Source of the DNA: VRUE01 sp963824705
Lineage (GTDB): Bacteria > Actinomycetota > Thermoleophilia > Solirubrobacterales > 70-9
DNA: 64,000 bases
Direction: 5' to 3'
NCBI GenBank assembly: GCA_963824705.1
Contig: CAWGQE010000003.1
Span: 868,001-932,000, forward strand
Position 1 is the stretch's first letter. Each line of letters starts with the position of its first letter. Below, in pieces: positions 16,558-25,114 of the stretch. The notes beneath the pieces are model-generated. The model had not been told where the DNA came from and ran no database searches. It saw only the letters and a program-made list of their open reading frames with translations. The position numbers and the translations under genes are program-made.

Positions 16558-17052
16558 ATGGCAGATTCCGCTCCCGAGCCCTCTGTCAGTGCCTTCCGCG
16601 ATGCGGCGGAACGACGAGACCTCGAGGCGCTGTTGGCGACCCTCACCCCGGATGTAGTGATCCGCTCGCCGGTCAGCGCGCGGCTGAAGTTCCAGGGGAT
16701 CGAGGACGCGCGCGAGCTGTTCGGCATGGTCTTCGGCGAGCTCGGCGAGTTCACATATACCGACGAGCTCGCCGACGCCGGCACGCGGATCCTCGTCTAC
16801 CGGGGCCGGCTCGCCGGCCAGGAGATCGAAGAGACCCAACTGCTGCGACTCGCCGACGACGGGCGAATCCGCGAGATCTCTTTTTTCATCCGTCCGCTTC
16901 CCGGTCTCGCCGGGGTCGCCGGACGTTTCGCTCCAGCCTTGGCCCGCCGTCGCCACGGGCCCTTTCGCACGTTCGTCATGTGGGTTGCCGGGTGGATGCT
17001 CCGCTTCCTCGTGTCGTTCGGCGACCGTGTCGGTTCTCGCCTGCTCGGGTGA
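16558..17052 (+). CDS. SnoaL/NTF2-like domain protein
   Basis: A 164-residue NTF2-like cone-fold protein: SVSAFRDAAERRDLEALLATLTPDVVIRSPVS is the standard first helix-strand unit, with LFGMVFGELGEFTY and LRLADDGRIREISFFIRPLPG closing the sheet. The last 45 residues are basic and then hydrophobic (FVMWVAGWMLRFLVSFG), perhaps a membrane-binding helix, which is unusual. Function unknown; such domains serve as small enzymes or binding proteins. Confidence 0.8.
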   Translation: MADSAPEPSVSAFRDAAERRDLEALLATLTPDVVIRSPVSARLKFQGIEDARELFGMVFGELGEFTYTDELADAGTRILVYRGRLAGQEIEETQLLRLADDGRIREISFFIRPLPGLAGVAGRFAPALARRRHGPFRTFVMWVAGWMLRFLVSFGDRVGSRLLG

Positions 17053-17079
17053 CGTGCCGCATCGGGGTAGCCTGGAGCT

Positions 17080-17985
17080 ATCGAGACCAGTGTCCTGATA
17101 GCTGGAGCGACGGGGTTCGTCGGCGCTCGGCTGGCACGTTCGCTGCGCGACTCGGAGGTGCCGGTGCGCTGCCTGGTGCGGGACGGTGCCAAGGCCGCCA
17201 CGCTCGAAGCGGAGGGTTTCGAAGTCCACGTCGGCGACGTCACCGACGCGGCGAGCCTGGCGGGCGGCGGCAAGGGTGTCGACGTCGCCTACTACCTCGT
17301 TCACTCGATGGCCGGCGGTGGCGACTTCGCCGCGCGCGAGAGGCTGGCGGCGGTCAACTTCGCCCGCATGGCGAGGGAGGAGGGGGTTGGGCGGATCGTC
17401 TACCTCGGGGGGCTCGGCGACGAGCGCGCCTCCAAGCACCTCGGCAGCCGCGCCGAGACCGCGCGGGTGCTCACGACCTGGGGTCCGCCGCTGACCTACT
17501 TCAGGGCGGCGATGGTGGTCGGCGCGGGCAGCGAGTCCTACCGCACGCTGCGCTACCTGGTGGGGCGGCTGCCGGTGATGGTGACTCCGTCGTGGCTGCA
17601 GACCGATACCCAGCCGATCGGCATCGACGCCACGGTGCAGTACCTGCGGCGTGCGCCCGAGGTGGAGGAGTCGGTAGGGCGGGAGGTGCAGATCGGCGGG
17701 CCCGACATCCTCACCTACGCCGAGATGCTCGACCGCATGGCGGTGGCGATGGGCATGCGCAAGCGGCCGAAGGTCCCGGTGCCGTTCGTCACGCCCTGGC
17801 TGTCGTCGCTGTGGCTGGGTCTGGTCACGCCCGTCGACACGAGTGTGGCGCGCCCCTTGGTCGAGGGGCTTACGACCCCGACTGTGGTGACCGACGCCTC
17901 GTCTGCCGCGCCGTTCGCGATCGAGGCGGAGTCGTTCGACGACGCCCTTCGACGGGCCCTGGAGGAGGAAGAGCCAGGTCGCTGA
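17080..17985 (+). CDS. NAD(P)-binding atypical SDR (NmrA/epimerase-like)
   Basis: A protein of about 301 residues of the atypical SDR type. The cofactor motif VLIAGATGFVGARLARSL is encoded at 17092-17145, upstream of the first canonical start (GTG 17158), so the true start must be earlier. The only room is 17071-17092 after a TAG; ATC at 17080 would be the initiation codon. The rest (RCLVRDGAKA, VAYYLVHSM, RIVYLGGLGD) fits a DUF2867-less NmrA-like protein that may bind quinone or NAD(P). Function unknown. Confidence 0.75.
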   Translation: METSVLIAGATGFVGARLARSLRDSEVPVRCLVRDGAKAATLEAEGFEVHVGDVTDAASLAGGGKGVDVAYYLVHSMAGGGDFAARERLAAVNFARMAREEGVGRIVYLGGLGDERASKHLGSRAETARVLTTWGPPLTYFRAAMVVGAGSESYRTLRYLVGRLPVMVTPSWLQTDTQPIGIDATVQYLRRAPEVEESVGREVQIGGPDILTYAEMLDRMAVAMGMRKRPKVPVPFVTPWLSSLWLGLVTPVDTSVARPLVEGLTTPTVVTDASSAAPFAIEAESFDDALRRALEEEEPGR

Positions 17986-18050
17986 CCACGAGGAAGGCGC
18001 TGTCCAATTCAGGCGTTTGCGGGAATCGGGGCAGGGGTAATCAGACAGCC

Positions 18051-18194
18051 ATGACTCCAAGCTCAATAGTTGTAATCCTCGTTGGGATCGTGCTCGCGCT
18101 GCTCGTCAACTACATCCTCGGGATCATCGTGATCCTGATCGGATTGGCGATGCTGCTATTTCCGATGTTCGGTGGCACCAGGCGTCGCGTTTAG
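18051..18194 (+). CDS. Small two-helix membrane protein
   Basis: A 47-residue protein made of two hydrophobic stretches (SIVVILVGIVLALLVNYILG and IIVILIGLAMLLFPMFG) with a basic end GGTRRRV. It resembles tiny DUF6131-type membrane proteins. It lies between the SDR-like gene and the next membrane-anchored protein, 24 bases upstream of the latter, probably in one transcript. Confidence 0.65.
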   Translation: MTPSSIVVILVGIVLALLVNYILGIIVILIGLAMLLFPMFGGTRRRV

Positions 18195-18218
18195 ACGTTC
18201 CTAGCCACAATCGGGGCC

Positions 18219-18812
18219 ATGGCCCCATGGAAGTTGCCCTTGATCGCGGCCGCGATCGTGGTCCCGATAGTTGCGGGATTCGCGATCGCCGGCCCCGGTC
18301 TCGGGGTTGGAATCGCGGCGTTGGCCGCGTTCGCGATCGTCTTGATCGCGGTGCGGCAGCGTCCGCTGGGTCCAATGGGCTCGCCCGCCGAGGACGGTCG
18401 GCGCCACGTCCTCCTCGTCATCACCTGCCCGGTCGAGGAGCCGGCTGCGGTTGGTCGGATCGCCGCCGCGGCGGCGATGGGCGGCGGCAACAAGGATGCC
18501 GACGTGCTTGTCCTCTCGCCGGCCAGGATCGGCTTTCTGGATCGCTGGGCCTCCGACGTGGAGGGAGCGCGCCAGGTCGCCCAGCAGAACCTGGTCGCCA
18601 CCGTCGCCGCGCTGGCCAAGGCCGGCATCGCGGCCGAGGCGCGGGTCGGCGACGAGGACGTCGTGCAGGCCGTGGAAGACCAGTTGCGGAGCTTCCCGGC
18701 GAACGAGGTGGTGCTGATCAGCGGCGAGGGGGAGGAGAAGGACGAGGGTCCGGCGGCGGAGCTCGAGTCGCGGTTGCGGGCCGAGTTTCGCCACGTCTCG
18801 CTCGGCGGTTGA
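18219..18812 (+). CDS. Membrane-anchored protein with USP-like domain
   Basis: A 197-residue protein. Residues 5-45 form two membrane helices. After a linker, residues 62-195 alternate strands and helices (HVLLVITCPVEEPA, DADVLVLSPA, ARQVAQQNLVATVAALAKAGI, NEVVLISGEGEE) in the order of a universal-stress-protein-like Rossmann fold. No ATP-binding motif is clear. Convergent with the secreted protein at 18816, which starts its stop only 3 bases away. Confidence 0.65.
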   Translation: MAPWKLPLIAAAIVVPIVAGFAIAGPGLGVGIAALAAFAIVLIAVRQRPLGPMGSPAEDGRRHVLLVITCPVEEPAAVGRIAAAAAMGGGNKDADVLVLSPARIGFLDRWASDVEGARQVAQQNLVATVAALAKAGIAAEARVGDEDVVQAVEDQLRSFPANEVVLISGEGEEKDEGPAAELESRLRAEFRHVSLGG

Positions 18813-18815
18813 GGC

Positions 18816-19799
18816 TCAACAGGCGTGCGCGTGGGCGGCGCTGCGCACGACCTGAAAGGCGCTACCCGGAATTCCCTTCAGCTGATCGAGATTCTCGTCG
18901 TCCCAGCGCCGGTCGCTGCTGCCGCTGAAGTACCAGTTGGAGCCGTTGTCGGCGACGATCATCCCGTAGCGCTTCATCGCTTCGGCGATCGTCTTCGCCG
19001 CGCCGCTGAAGCGCCCGAGGCCGTAGCCGGGATTCAGCCGCAGCCGCGTCCCCATCGCCGGTGCGTTCGGGTTGGCGGTGTCCCCGGCGCAGTGCGAGGC
19101 GGGGTGGACCCAGGCGTTGCGGGTGCTGTCGAAGGTGACCCGGATCGCGTGGTCGATATGGCCCGAGGCGGCCTCGTCGTAGCGGACTAGGCCAGGGAAT
19201 ATCGGTAGCCCGGCGGCATCCGCTGAGGTCCACGAGTCGGGCCGCAAGGCGGTCGAGCTCAGGTCCCACTTGACGCCCGAATCGGCGTTCCAGTGGGGCC
19301 CGCCGCCGCGCTGAACGAAGCCACGGTAGAGCTCGTAGAGCATGCAGCTGGAGCGGTCGACGACGAGGACGTGCCGGTCGCCGACGCTGTGCCGGCCACC
19401 CTCGACCGGGGCGCCGGCCGGGATCGGGAACGGCCCGCGGTCGCTCTCGTCGCCGTAGGCGGTGTAGCGGATCGGCAGCTCGGGCTGGCCGGCGCCGACG
19501 ACGGCGTAGGGGAAGCCGTAGGTGCGCGGCGAGCCGAAGTCGGGGTGGAGGCGATCGCCTCCGTGAGAATCGATGTAGGCGATGGTCGCGGCGGAGTTGG
19601 CGGCGACGGGAGCGCGGGAGATGTCCTGATTCCAGGCGGCCTCGTTGGGGAGCGAGGGCGCACTGGGGGAGAGCGATGCCGGCGGGTCAGGGAAGACCTG
19701 GCAGCCGCCGAGGTCCGGATAGGGGCCGAGGGCCTGGGCTGCGGTCGGCCAAGCGCCGAGCGCGATCAGCGCAATGGCGAGGAGACCCGCTCGCCTCAT
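18816..19799 (-). CDS. Secreted protein of unknown function
   Basis: A 327-residue exported protein: MRRAGLLAIALIALGAWPTAAQALG is a signal peptide with an AQA-type cleavage site. The mature part has conserved-looking motifs GDRHVLVVDRSSCMLYELYR, HIDHAIRVTFDSTR and AEAMKRYGMIVADNGSNWYFSG, which occur in uncharacterised secreted proteins of soil bacteria. It may be a carbohydrate or cell-wall-directed enzyme, but no catalytic motif is known to me. The ATG overlaps the previous gene's TGA by 4 bases. Confidence 0.75.
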   Translation of the reverse strand: MRRAGLLAIALIALGAWPTAAQALGPYPDLGGCQVFPDPPASLSPSAPSLPNEAAWNQDISRAPVAANSAATIAYIDSHGGDRLHPDFGSPRTYGFPYAVVGAGQPELPIRYTAYGDESDRGPFPIPAGAPVEGGRHSVGDRHVLVVDRSSCMLYELYRGFVQRGGGPHWNADSGVKWDLSSTALRPDSWTSADAAGLPIFPGLVRYDEAASGHIDHAIRVTFDSTRNAWVHPASHCAGDTANPNAPAMGTRLRLNPGYGLGRFSGAAKTIAEAMKRYGMIVADNGSNWYFSGSSDRRWDDENLDQLKGIPGSAFQVVRSAAHAHAC

Positions 19800-20047
19800 C
19801 CTGGCGGCGGCGTGCCGTCGGGCAGCTGCAGCTTCTCGACCTCGAGCTCGCCGATCTTCAGCCGGTTGATCGCCGCCCGGTCGATCGAGAGGCGACCGAC
19901 GGTGAGCCGGCCGATCGCGAAGCCGCCGACCGCGGCGGCACCGACGGCAAGCGCCCCGATCGCCGTCGCGCCGCGCATCTGGGCGCCGGTAATGGCCGCC
20001 GGACGAGCCTCCGGCCGAAAGAAAGCGATCCCGCGTCGCACTGGCAC
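19796..20047 (-). CDS. Small beta-repeat protein
   Basis: An 83-residue protein. The second half has a short repeating pattern, IGRLTVGRLSIDRAAINRLK then IGELEVEKLQL, as in a small beta-helix or pentapeptide-like stack, after an Ala/Gly-rich hydrophobic middle. It overlaps the start of the secreted protein (ATGA), so the two genes are translationally coupled. Function unknown. Confidence 0.6.
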   Translation of the reverse strand: MPVRRGIAFFRPEARPAAITGAQMRGATAIGALAVGAAAVGGFAIGRLTVGRLSIDRAAINRLKIGELEVEKLQLPDGTPPPG

Positions 20048-20079
20048 CCGGCAACCGTAGCGCGGTTAGCCTGCCCGCG

Positions 20080-20796
20080 ATGAGCACCAACCGCCCAGTC
20101 CTCCTGGTCCTCCAACATGTGTCCTGGGAGGGCCCACACCGGATTTTGGATGCCTGTGCGGGCCTCGACGTGCGAGTGGTCGAACCGCTGGCCGGCGGCT
20201 TGCTGCCGAGCCACAACGAGGTGGCGGGAGTCCTTGTCATGGGCGGCCCGATGAGCGTCGACGACGTGGAGCGCTATCCCGGGCTGGCAGCGGAACGCGA
20301 CTGGTTGGCAGAGGCAGTGCGGCTGGAGGTGCCTGTGCTCGGTATCTGTCTCGGCGCCCAGCTACTCGCGCGGGCGCTCGGTGCCGAGGTGAGGGCGGGA
20401 GAGGAGCCTGAGATTGGCTTCGCGGCCGTGGAGATCCACGATGCCGCCGACCCGATTCTCGGCGCGCTGGCACCGCGGACGACGGTCTTGCACTGGCACG
20501 GCGACGTGTTCGATTTGCCGGACGGCGCCCTGCGTCTCGCGTCCTCAGCGAAGACGGAGCTGCAGGCGTTCCGCCGTGGCAACGCCTGGGGCGTCCTCTT
20601 CCACCCGGAGGCCGACACAAGCCTGGTGAACGCCTGGTTGGCCGAGCCGGAGATGGCCGAGGAAGCTCGGGCGGCGCTCGGCCCAGGGGCGCCAGCCGAG
20701 CTGCGCCGGCAGGCCGGCGAGGCTCAGGGACCGCTTACCGACCGCTCGACACCGGGCTTTCGGGCCTTCGCCAGCCTGGCCATCGGCAACCGCTGA
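20080..20796 (+). CDS. Class I glutamine amidotransferase-like protein
   Basis: A 238-residue GATase1 protein. The nucleophile cysteine is in VPVLGICLGAQLLARALG, and the catalytic His-Glu pair in GVLFHPEAD. It resembles the stand-alone GMP-synthase-like family (YP_-type 'gamma-glutamyl-gamma-aminobutyrate hydrolase or GuaA-like'). It would release ammonia from glutamine or hydrolyse gamma-glutamyl bonds. No partner synthetase is next to it. Confidence 0.87.
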   Translation: MSTNRPVLLVLQHVSWEGPHRILDACAGLDVRVVEPLAGGLLPSHNEVAGVLVMGGPMSVDDVERYPGLAAERDWLAEAVRLEVPVLGICLGAQLLARALGAEVRAGEEPEIGFAAVEIHDAADPILGALAPRTTVLHWHGDVFDLPDGALRLASSAKTELQAFRRGNAWGVLFHPEADTSLVNAWLAEPEMAEEARAALGPGAPAELRRQAGEAQGPLTDRSTPGFRAFASLAIGNR

Positions 20797-20804
20797 GAGC
20801 TAAA

Positions 20805-20876
20805 GGCGACCAGAGGGAATCGAACCCTCATTGTCGCGACCACAACGCGAAGTTCTACCGTTGAACTATGGCCGCC
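20805..20876 (-). tRNA. tRNA-His (anticodon GTG)
   Basis: On the minus strand the acceptor stem has 8 pairs including the extra G(-1):C73 pair that marks tRNA-His. The anticodon stem TCGCG/CGCGA encloses TTGTGGT, giving GTG. The T arm has GGTTCGATTCC. CCA is not encoded. Confidence 0.95.
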
Positions 20877-21051
20877 ATGTTGCGCGGCGCAGCATAGCGG
20901 TGACTTGGCCGCGGCAGCTCGACGTCGACGAACCCGCAGGGTCTTACCCTCGGGCGGGCTCGGCCTCCTGACGCACACCGTCGACGAGGTTCCCTTTCGT
21001 CTGGGTCGGGTAGCGACGCCGAACAGACGAAACGAACGGAGATTGAAATAC

Positions 21052-21654
21052 ATGGCGGATCTGAACGAGCGCGACACGAAGTTAGTCCAGTACCTGAGCG
21101 AGGCCTTCGGCAAGGAGAAGGAACTGGAGACCTCACTCGAGGCACACATTGCGATGACCACGAAGGTGTCGTACAAGAAACGACTCCAGCAGCACTTGCG
21201 TGAGACCAAGGCACACGCAAAAGGGCTCGAGCACCGGATCAAGAAGCTCGGCGGCGGCGGGCAGACGACGCAGACGGCGGTCGGCAAGGTGATGGCGAAA
21301 GCGAAGGGGCCGCTGCACATGATCCGCGGCAGCGGCGAGCAGGAGAAGATGCTGAAGAACGCCAAGACCGAGTACTTCAACGAGCACGAGGAGATCGCCA
21401 CCTACCTGGCGATCGAGACGCTCGCCGAAAAAGTCGGCGACCGCGAGACGGCGAAACTGGCGAAGGGGATCCGCCGCGAGGAGGAACGGATGGCGAAATT
21501 CCTCGCCGGCCAGATCAAGTCGCTGACCGGCGCCGTCGTCACCGAAGAGGTGCCCAGCGCTCAGCGCAAAGCCACTTCACGCTCGCGCAAACCGACGGCT
21601 GCGAAACGGCCCGCTAAGGCCAGGCGAGTTCGAAAACCAGCCCGCGCTTCCTAG
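21052..21654 (+). CDS. DUF892 (YciE/YciF-like) ferritin-like protein
   Basis: A 200-residue all-helical protein with the DUF892 patterns LVQYLSEAFGKEKELE, LRETKAHAKGLEHRIK and NEHEEIATYLAIETLAEK, whose Glu/His residues form a ferritin-like di-metal site. The C-terminal 40 residues are very rich in Lys, Arg and Ala (KPTAAKRPAKARRVRKPARAS) and could bind DNA, as in histone tails. The family is linked to stress response. It is convergent with, and overlaps by 4 bases, the next gene. Confidence 0.85.
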   Translation: MADLNERDTKLVQYLSEAFGKEKELETSLEAHIAMTTKVSYKKRLQQHLRETKAHAKGLEHRIKKLGGGGQTTQTAVGKVMAKAKGPLHMIRGSGEQEKMLKNAKTEYFNEHEEIATYLAIETLAEKVGDRETAKLAKGIRREEERMAKFLAGQIKSLTGAVVTEEVPSAQRKATSRSRKPTAAKRPAKARRVRKPARAS

Positions 21655-22166
21655 TCCTCAGCCGCAAAGGCCGCGCCCGCGAGTCGATGGAGGTCTTCGA
21701 CCGCGGAGCGCTGCTCCGCGGCTCGTGTGGTCAATTGAGCGAAGTCGACCCCCGAATCCTTGGCATCCTCGAGCGAGTCCAGCGTCTTCCAAAGAGCCAG
21801 CTTGCCAGTGATTCCGATCATCAAGCCCTCCAGCTCGAGCAGCCGGCTCAGTGGGGAGTAGCCACGCAGGCGCCCGTTCAACTTCAGGCGGCCCAGCTTC
21901 TCCGCCACCCAGGCACCGGCCGGCTTGACGCGGCTCCGAGAAAGGCCGAGCCGGTCGATGACCTGCTCGAGAGCGGCGCGGTCCTCCTCGATTTCCCTGC
22001 AGATCCGGCCCAGGGGCTTCCCGAAGGCCTCGTCCTCTCGGTTGCTGGCATGTACCCGTCGCGCCAGCTCGACGCCGACGGTTGCTCCGGCCAGGTGGTC
22101 GTTCAGGTAGATGGAGAGATAACGCACGGAGGCTTGACTACCCACCTTGGCGGGTAGGAGACACAT
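21651..22166 (-). CDS. Helical protein of unknown function
   Basis: About 171 helical residues from MCLLPAKVG. Motifs such as IYLNDHLAGATVGVELARRVHAS and FGKPLGRICREIEEDRAALEQVIDRLG resemble ferritin-like bundles but without a clear metal site. ATG 22166 follows GGGGG and leaves 74 bases to the divergent gene; a TTG at 22232 is open too but would nearly abut it. No family is recognised with certainty. Confidence 0.6.
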   Translation of the reverse strand: MCLLPAKVGSQASVRYLSIYLNDHLAGATVGVELARRVHASNREDEAFGKPLGRICREIEEDRAALEQVIDRLGLSRSRVKPAGAWVAEKLGRLKLNGRLRGYSPLSRLLELEGLMIGITGKLALWKTLDSLEDAKDSGVDFAQLTTRAAEQRSAVEDLHRLAGAAFAAED

Positions 22167-22240
22167 GACCCCCTGATCCGCCTCAAGGGAAGCGTCGGCT
22201 GCCAGCCGGACCTTCACGGGCTCGACTGACAAGGAGAAGC

Positions 22241-22723
22241 ATGGCTGACCTGACGACTCTGGAGGAGAAGCTCGCCGAGGTGACCGGCCTCGCCGGTGCC
22301 GCGCAAGAGACGACCAAGAAAGTCGAGGCGCTGCTTGACGAAAGTTCCCTTGCCGAGACGCTGCAGCAAATGCGCGAGGAGGCCGAAGAGACCGAAAGCC
22401 GCTGCGTAGGGCTGGCCGACCAGCGCGAAGGCAAGAAGACCGCGATCCTCGAAAAGGCCCAGGAAACGAAGAGCGAGGCCACCGAGATGATGCGGACCTA
22501 CCTCGGCGAGGGCCCCGATGAGCTCGACGGCTTCGAGTTCCTGATCATGGCCGAGGCCGGTGAGGTCGGGCACTGGGCGATCCTCGGCAAGCTGAACGAG
22601 ACCGCGGGTGAGGACGGCGTCCAAGAGCTGGTCGACTGGGCGCTGCCGATCCAGGAGCGCCACCTCACCACGGTGCGCGACGGCTCGCTCGAGTTGGCGG
22701 CCGCCGAGGATCCTGCCTCCTGA
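22241..22723 (+). CDS. Helical DUF892-like or ferritin-like protein
   Basis: A 160-residue acidic helical protein. It starts with a coiled coil (LEEKLAEVTGLAGAAQETTKKVEALLDE), then has EAGEVGHWAILGKLNETAGEDGVQELVDWALPIQERHLTTV, where Glu and His spaced as ExxH and ERH recall the metal site of ferritin-like stress proteins. It follows AAGGAG. The following 82-residue gene starts one base after its stop. Confidence 0.6.
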   Translation: MADLTTLEEKLAEVTGLAGAAQETTKKVEALLDESSLAETLQQMREEAEETESRCVGLADQREGKKTAILEKAQETKSEATEMMRTYLGEGPDELDGFEFLIMAEAGEVGHWAILGKLNETAGEDGVQELVDWALPIQERHLTTVRDGSLELAAAEDPAS

Positions 22724-22724
22724 A

Positions 22725-22973
22725 ATGCCGGCTTGGATCGTGCAACGTGCCGTGCCCGCGACCTGGAGGCGGATTCCCTGGAGGATGGTCTGGACGGTCG
22801 TGCTCTGGCTCAGCGCCAAGGGTCGCGATCGAGTCCAGGCCAACCTGACCCAGAAAGAACAGCACGAGTTCTGGCGGTTGGTGAAGAAGTCGAAGGGACG
22901 GCCCAGCGTCTTGCCGCAACCGGATCGAACTCGGCTGAAGAACATCGCCGGGAAGGCGATTCGCGGCTCTTAA
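22725..22973 (+). CDS. Small basic protein of unknown function
   Basis: An 82-residue protein beginning MPAWIVQRAVPATWRRIPW with a short hydrophobic part (VWTVVLWLSAKG), then LTQKEQHEFWRLVKKSKGRPSVLPQPDRTRLKNIAGKA, which looks like a short helical hairpin often seen in actinobacterial small proteins. It begins directly after the previous gene, so they are probably an operon. Confidence 0.55.
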   Translation: MPAWIVQRAVPATWRRIPWRMVWTVVLWLSAKGRDRVQANLTQKEQHEFWRLVKKSKGRPSVLPQPDRTRLKNIAGKAIRGS

Positions 22974-23014
22974 GCCTGGACTGCCTCCCTTGGCGATCTC
23001 TTCAGCTGAGGTCC

Positions 23015-23602
23015 TCAGCCAGCGCGTGCTCGCGCGAGCACGTCCGCCCACCAGACCAGGTCGGTGGCGGCAGTGTCGAGGCGGTCGTCGAGAGAGGCGA
23101 GGAGCTCGATGTCGAAGGGGTCCTCCGCCTTGATGGCGGGGACCATCACCGCCGGGAGGATGTGGACAGCGTGGCGCAGCGGCGCCATTTCCAGCTCGAC
23201 CGAGACGAGCCGGAGCTGCTCGATCGAGCGGGCGCCGCCGGAGTTGCCGTAGCCGACGAAGGCGATCGGCTTGCGGTTCAACTCGGGGAAGACCTGATCG
23301 AGGGCGTTCTTGAGCACCGCCGGGTAGCCGTGGTTGTACTCGGGGGTGACGACGAGGTAGCCGTCGGCCCGCTCCACCTTCTCCGCCCAGCGGGTGACCT
23401 CCGGTGGGTATTCGCGGTGGCCGTAGGCGGGCGGGCGGTCCTGCTCGTAGAAGGGCATCGGGTAGTCGCGCAGGTCGACGAGCTCGATCTCGAGGTCGCT
23501 GCGCCGGCGGAGCCGGTCCATGACCCACGCCGCCACCTTCTCGCCGAAGCGCCCCTCGCGGGTGCTGGCGAGGATCGCCTGGATCCGGGGCGCGCCGCTC
23601 AT
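23015..23602 (-). CDS. NADPH-dependent FMN reductase
   Basis: A 195-residue flavodoxin-fold reductase. The FMN phosphate-binding loop is near ASTREGRFGEKVA and YLVVTPEYNHGYPAVLKNALDQ is the family's second signature. It reduces FMN or quinones with NAD(P)H. It overlaps the MFS stop/start by 4 bases (ATGA) and is translated after the transporter, so it probably handles the same compound or its stress. Confidence 0.88.
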   Translation of the reverse strand: MSGAPRIQAILASTREGRFGEKVAAWVMDRLRRRSDLEIELVDLRDYPMPFYEQDRPPAYGHREYPPEVTRWAEKVERADGYLVVTPEYNHGYPAVLKNALDQVFPELNRKPIAFVGYGNSGGARSIEQLRLVSVELEMAPLRHAVHILPAVMVPAIKAEDPFDIELLASLDDRLDTAATDLVWWADVLARARAG

Positions 23603-25035
23603 GCCTGGGCGCCTTCCGGAATGGCGACCTCGGGGGCCTCGGCAGAGCGCGAGCCGCCGAGCGCTTTCGGCACCAGCAGTCCGGTGAAGAAGCAGAGGAC
23701 GAGGAAGCCGGTCGCCATCAGGAAGGTCTCGGTGAAGCCGGTCACGGTCGGCAGGCCGTTGGCGGTGTGTTCGGCGATGAAGGTCGCCGAGAGCTGGCCG
23801 CCGAGCGCCCCGCCCAGGGTCCGCATCACCGTGTTGACGCCGCTGGCGACCCCGGTCTGGTGGCTGGGGACCGCCTGGACGATGAGGTTGCCGAGCGCGG
23901 CGAAGGCGAGGCCGATGCCGACCCCGAGCAGCGACGCGGCGACCAGGAACTCCCAGGGCTCGCTATGTGCCAGGGCTAGCATCAGGAAGGAGGCGATGGA
24001 GAAGACGGTGCCGCCGAGCAGCGCCGCGCGCGAGCCGAAGCGGGCCGAGATCGCGCCCGCCTTGATCCCGAGGATCGTCATCCCGATCGTCGCCGGCAGC
24101 AGGTAGAGGCCCGAGACGACGACCGAGGCGCCGAAGCCGAAGCCGGTGCTGGTCGGTAGCTGGGCGAACTGGGGGAAGACGATGAAGGAGGCGTAGAGCC
24201 CGGCGCCGAGCAGGAAGGCGGCGGCGTTGGTGGTCCAGACGCCGCGCACGCGCATCATCGCCATGTCGACAAGGGGGTTGTCGCTGCGCACCTCGACCGC
24301 GATCCAGGCGGCGACGAAGGCGAAGCCGACGAGGGTGAGGCCGACCGTCTTCGTCGAGACCCATCCCCATTCGGTGGTCTGGCTGATCGCCAGCAGCACG
24401 GCCGAGATGCCGATCGTCATCAGCGCCGCGGCGAGCCAGTTGACCCGGCCGGGGACGCGCACCGGCGATTCCGGGACCAGGCGCCAGGTGAGGATCGCGG
24501 CGGCGACGATCGCCACCAGCGGGATCCAGAAGAGCCAGTGGTAGTCGAGGTGCTCGACGATCACGCCCGAGAGCACGATCCCGGCGCCGCCGCCGACGCC
24601 GAGGATCGCCGAGAGCAGGCCGATTCCTCCCGCCACCTTCTCGGCCGGGAACTCGTCGCGGACGATGCCGAAGGCGAGCGGAAAGATGCCGCCGGCGACG
24701 CCCTGGATGACGCGCGCCGCGATCAGCACCGTCAGCGAGGTGGCGACGGCGGCGAGCAGGGTGCCGACGGTGAGGATGGCGAGGGTCCAGAGCAGCAGCT
24801 TCTCCTTGCCGTACATGTCGCCGAGGCGGCCGATGATCGCCGTGCCGACCGAGGCGGCCAGCAGGTAGCCGGTGAGCAGCCAGGTGATCCCGGTCTCGGT
24901 GGTGTGGAGCTCGTGCTCCATCGTCGGCAGCGCCGGGACGACCAGCGAGCTCAGCATCGCGTAGGAGAGCCCGCCGAGCGCGAGCACGGCGAGGGTGACG
25001 TTGGGGTGGGTGCGGTCTGCGGTCTCGGAGGCCAT
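23599..25035 (-). CDS. MFS transporter, DHA2 family (14 membrane segments)
   Basis: A 478-residue exporter of the drug:H+ antiporter-2 type. Fourteen hydrophobic segments are countable. The motif A-like loop GRLGDMYGKEKLLLW follows segment 2, and motif C appears as AILGVGGGAGIVLSGVIVEH. It probably expels a hydrophobic compound. The start at 25035 (MASETADRTHPNV) is chosen because the frame further upstream crosses a perfect palindrome and the divergent regulator. Co-transcribed with the FMN reductase. Confidence 0.9.
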   Translation of the reverse strand: MASETADRTHPNVTLAVLALGGLSYAMLSSLVVPALPTMEHELHTTETGITWLLTGYLLAASVGTAIIGRLGDMYGKEKLLLWTLAILTVGTLLAAVATSLTVLIAARVIQGVAGGIFPLAFGIVRDEFPAEKVAGGIGLLSAILGVGGGAGIVLSGVIVEHLDYHWLFWIPLVAIVAAAILTWRLVPESPVRVPGRVNWLAAALMTIGISAVLLAISQTTEWGWVSTKTVGLTLVGFAFVAAWIAVEVRSDNPLVDMAMMRVRGVWTTNAAAFLLGAGLYASFIVFPQFAQLPTSTGFGFGASVVVSGLYLLPATIGMTILGIKAGAISARFGSRAALLGGTVFSIASFLMLALAHSEPWEFLVAASLLGVGIGLAFAALGNLIVQAVPSHQTGVASGVNTVMRTLGGALGGQLSATFIAEHTANGLPTVTGFTETFLMATGFLVLCFFTGLLVPKALGGSRSAEAPEVAIPEGAQA

Positions 25036-25086
25036 CGAGGGCGGCTGGAGGAGGCCGTTTCGGGCCTCGGACGAGGAAGCTGAGTA

Positions 25087-25114
25087 CAGTACCGGAATGG
25101 CCATTCCGGTACTG
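25087..25114. promoter_or_regulatory. Perfect 28-bp palindrome, TetR operator
   Basis: CAGTACCGGAATGG at 25087-25100 is followed directly by its exact reverse complement at 25101-25114. It lies between the MFS gene and the divergent TetR-like gene, the usual place for a TetR operator, and contains the regulator's apparent ATG. Confidence 0.75.

Noticed and set aside
20916..21051. Longer start for the DUF892 gene
   Set aside because: The open frame to 20905 lies in intergenic sequence by tRNA-His; ATG 21052 gives the normal family start.
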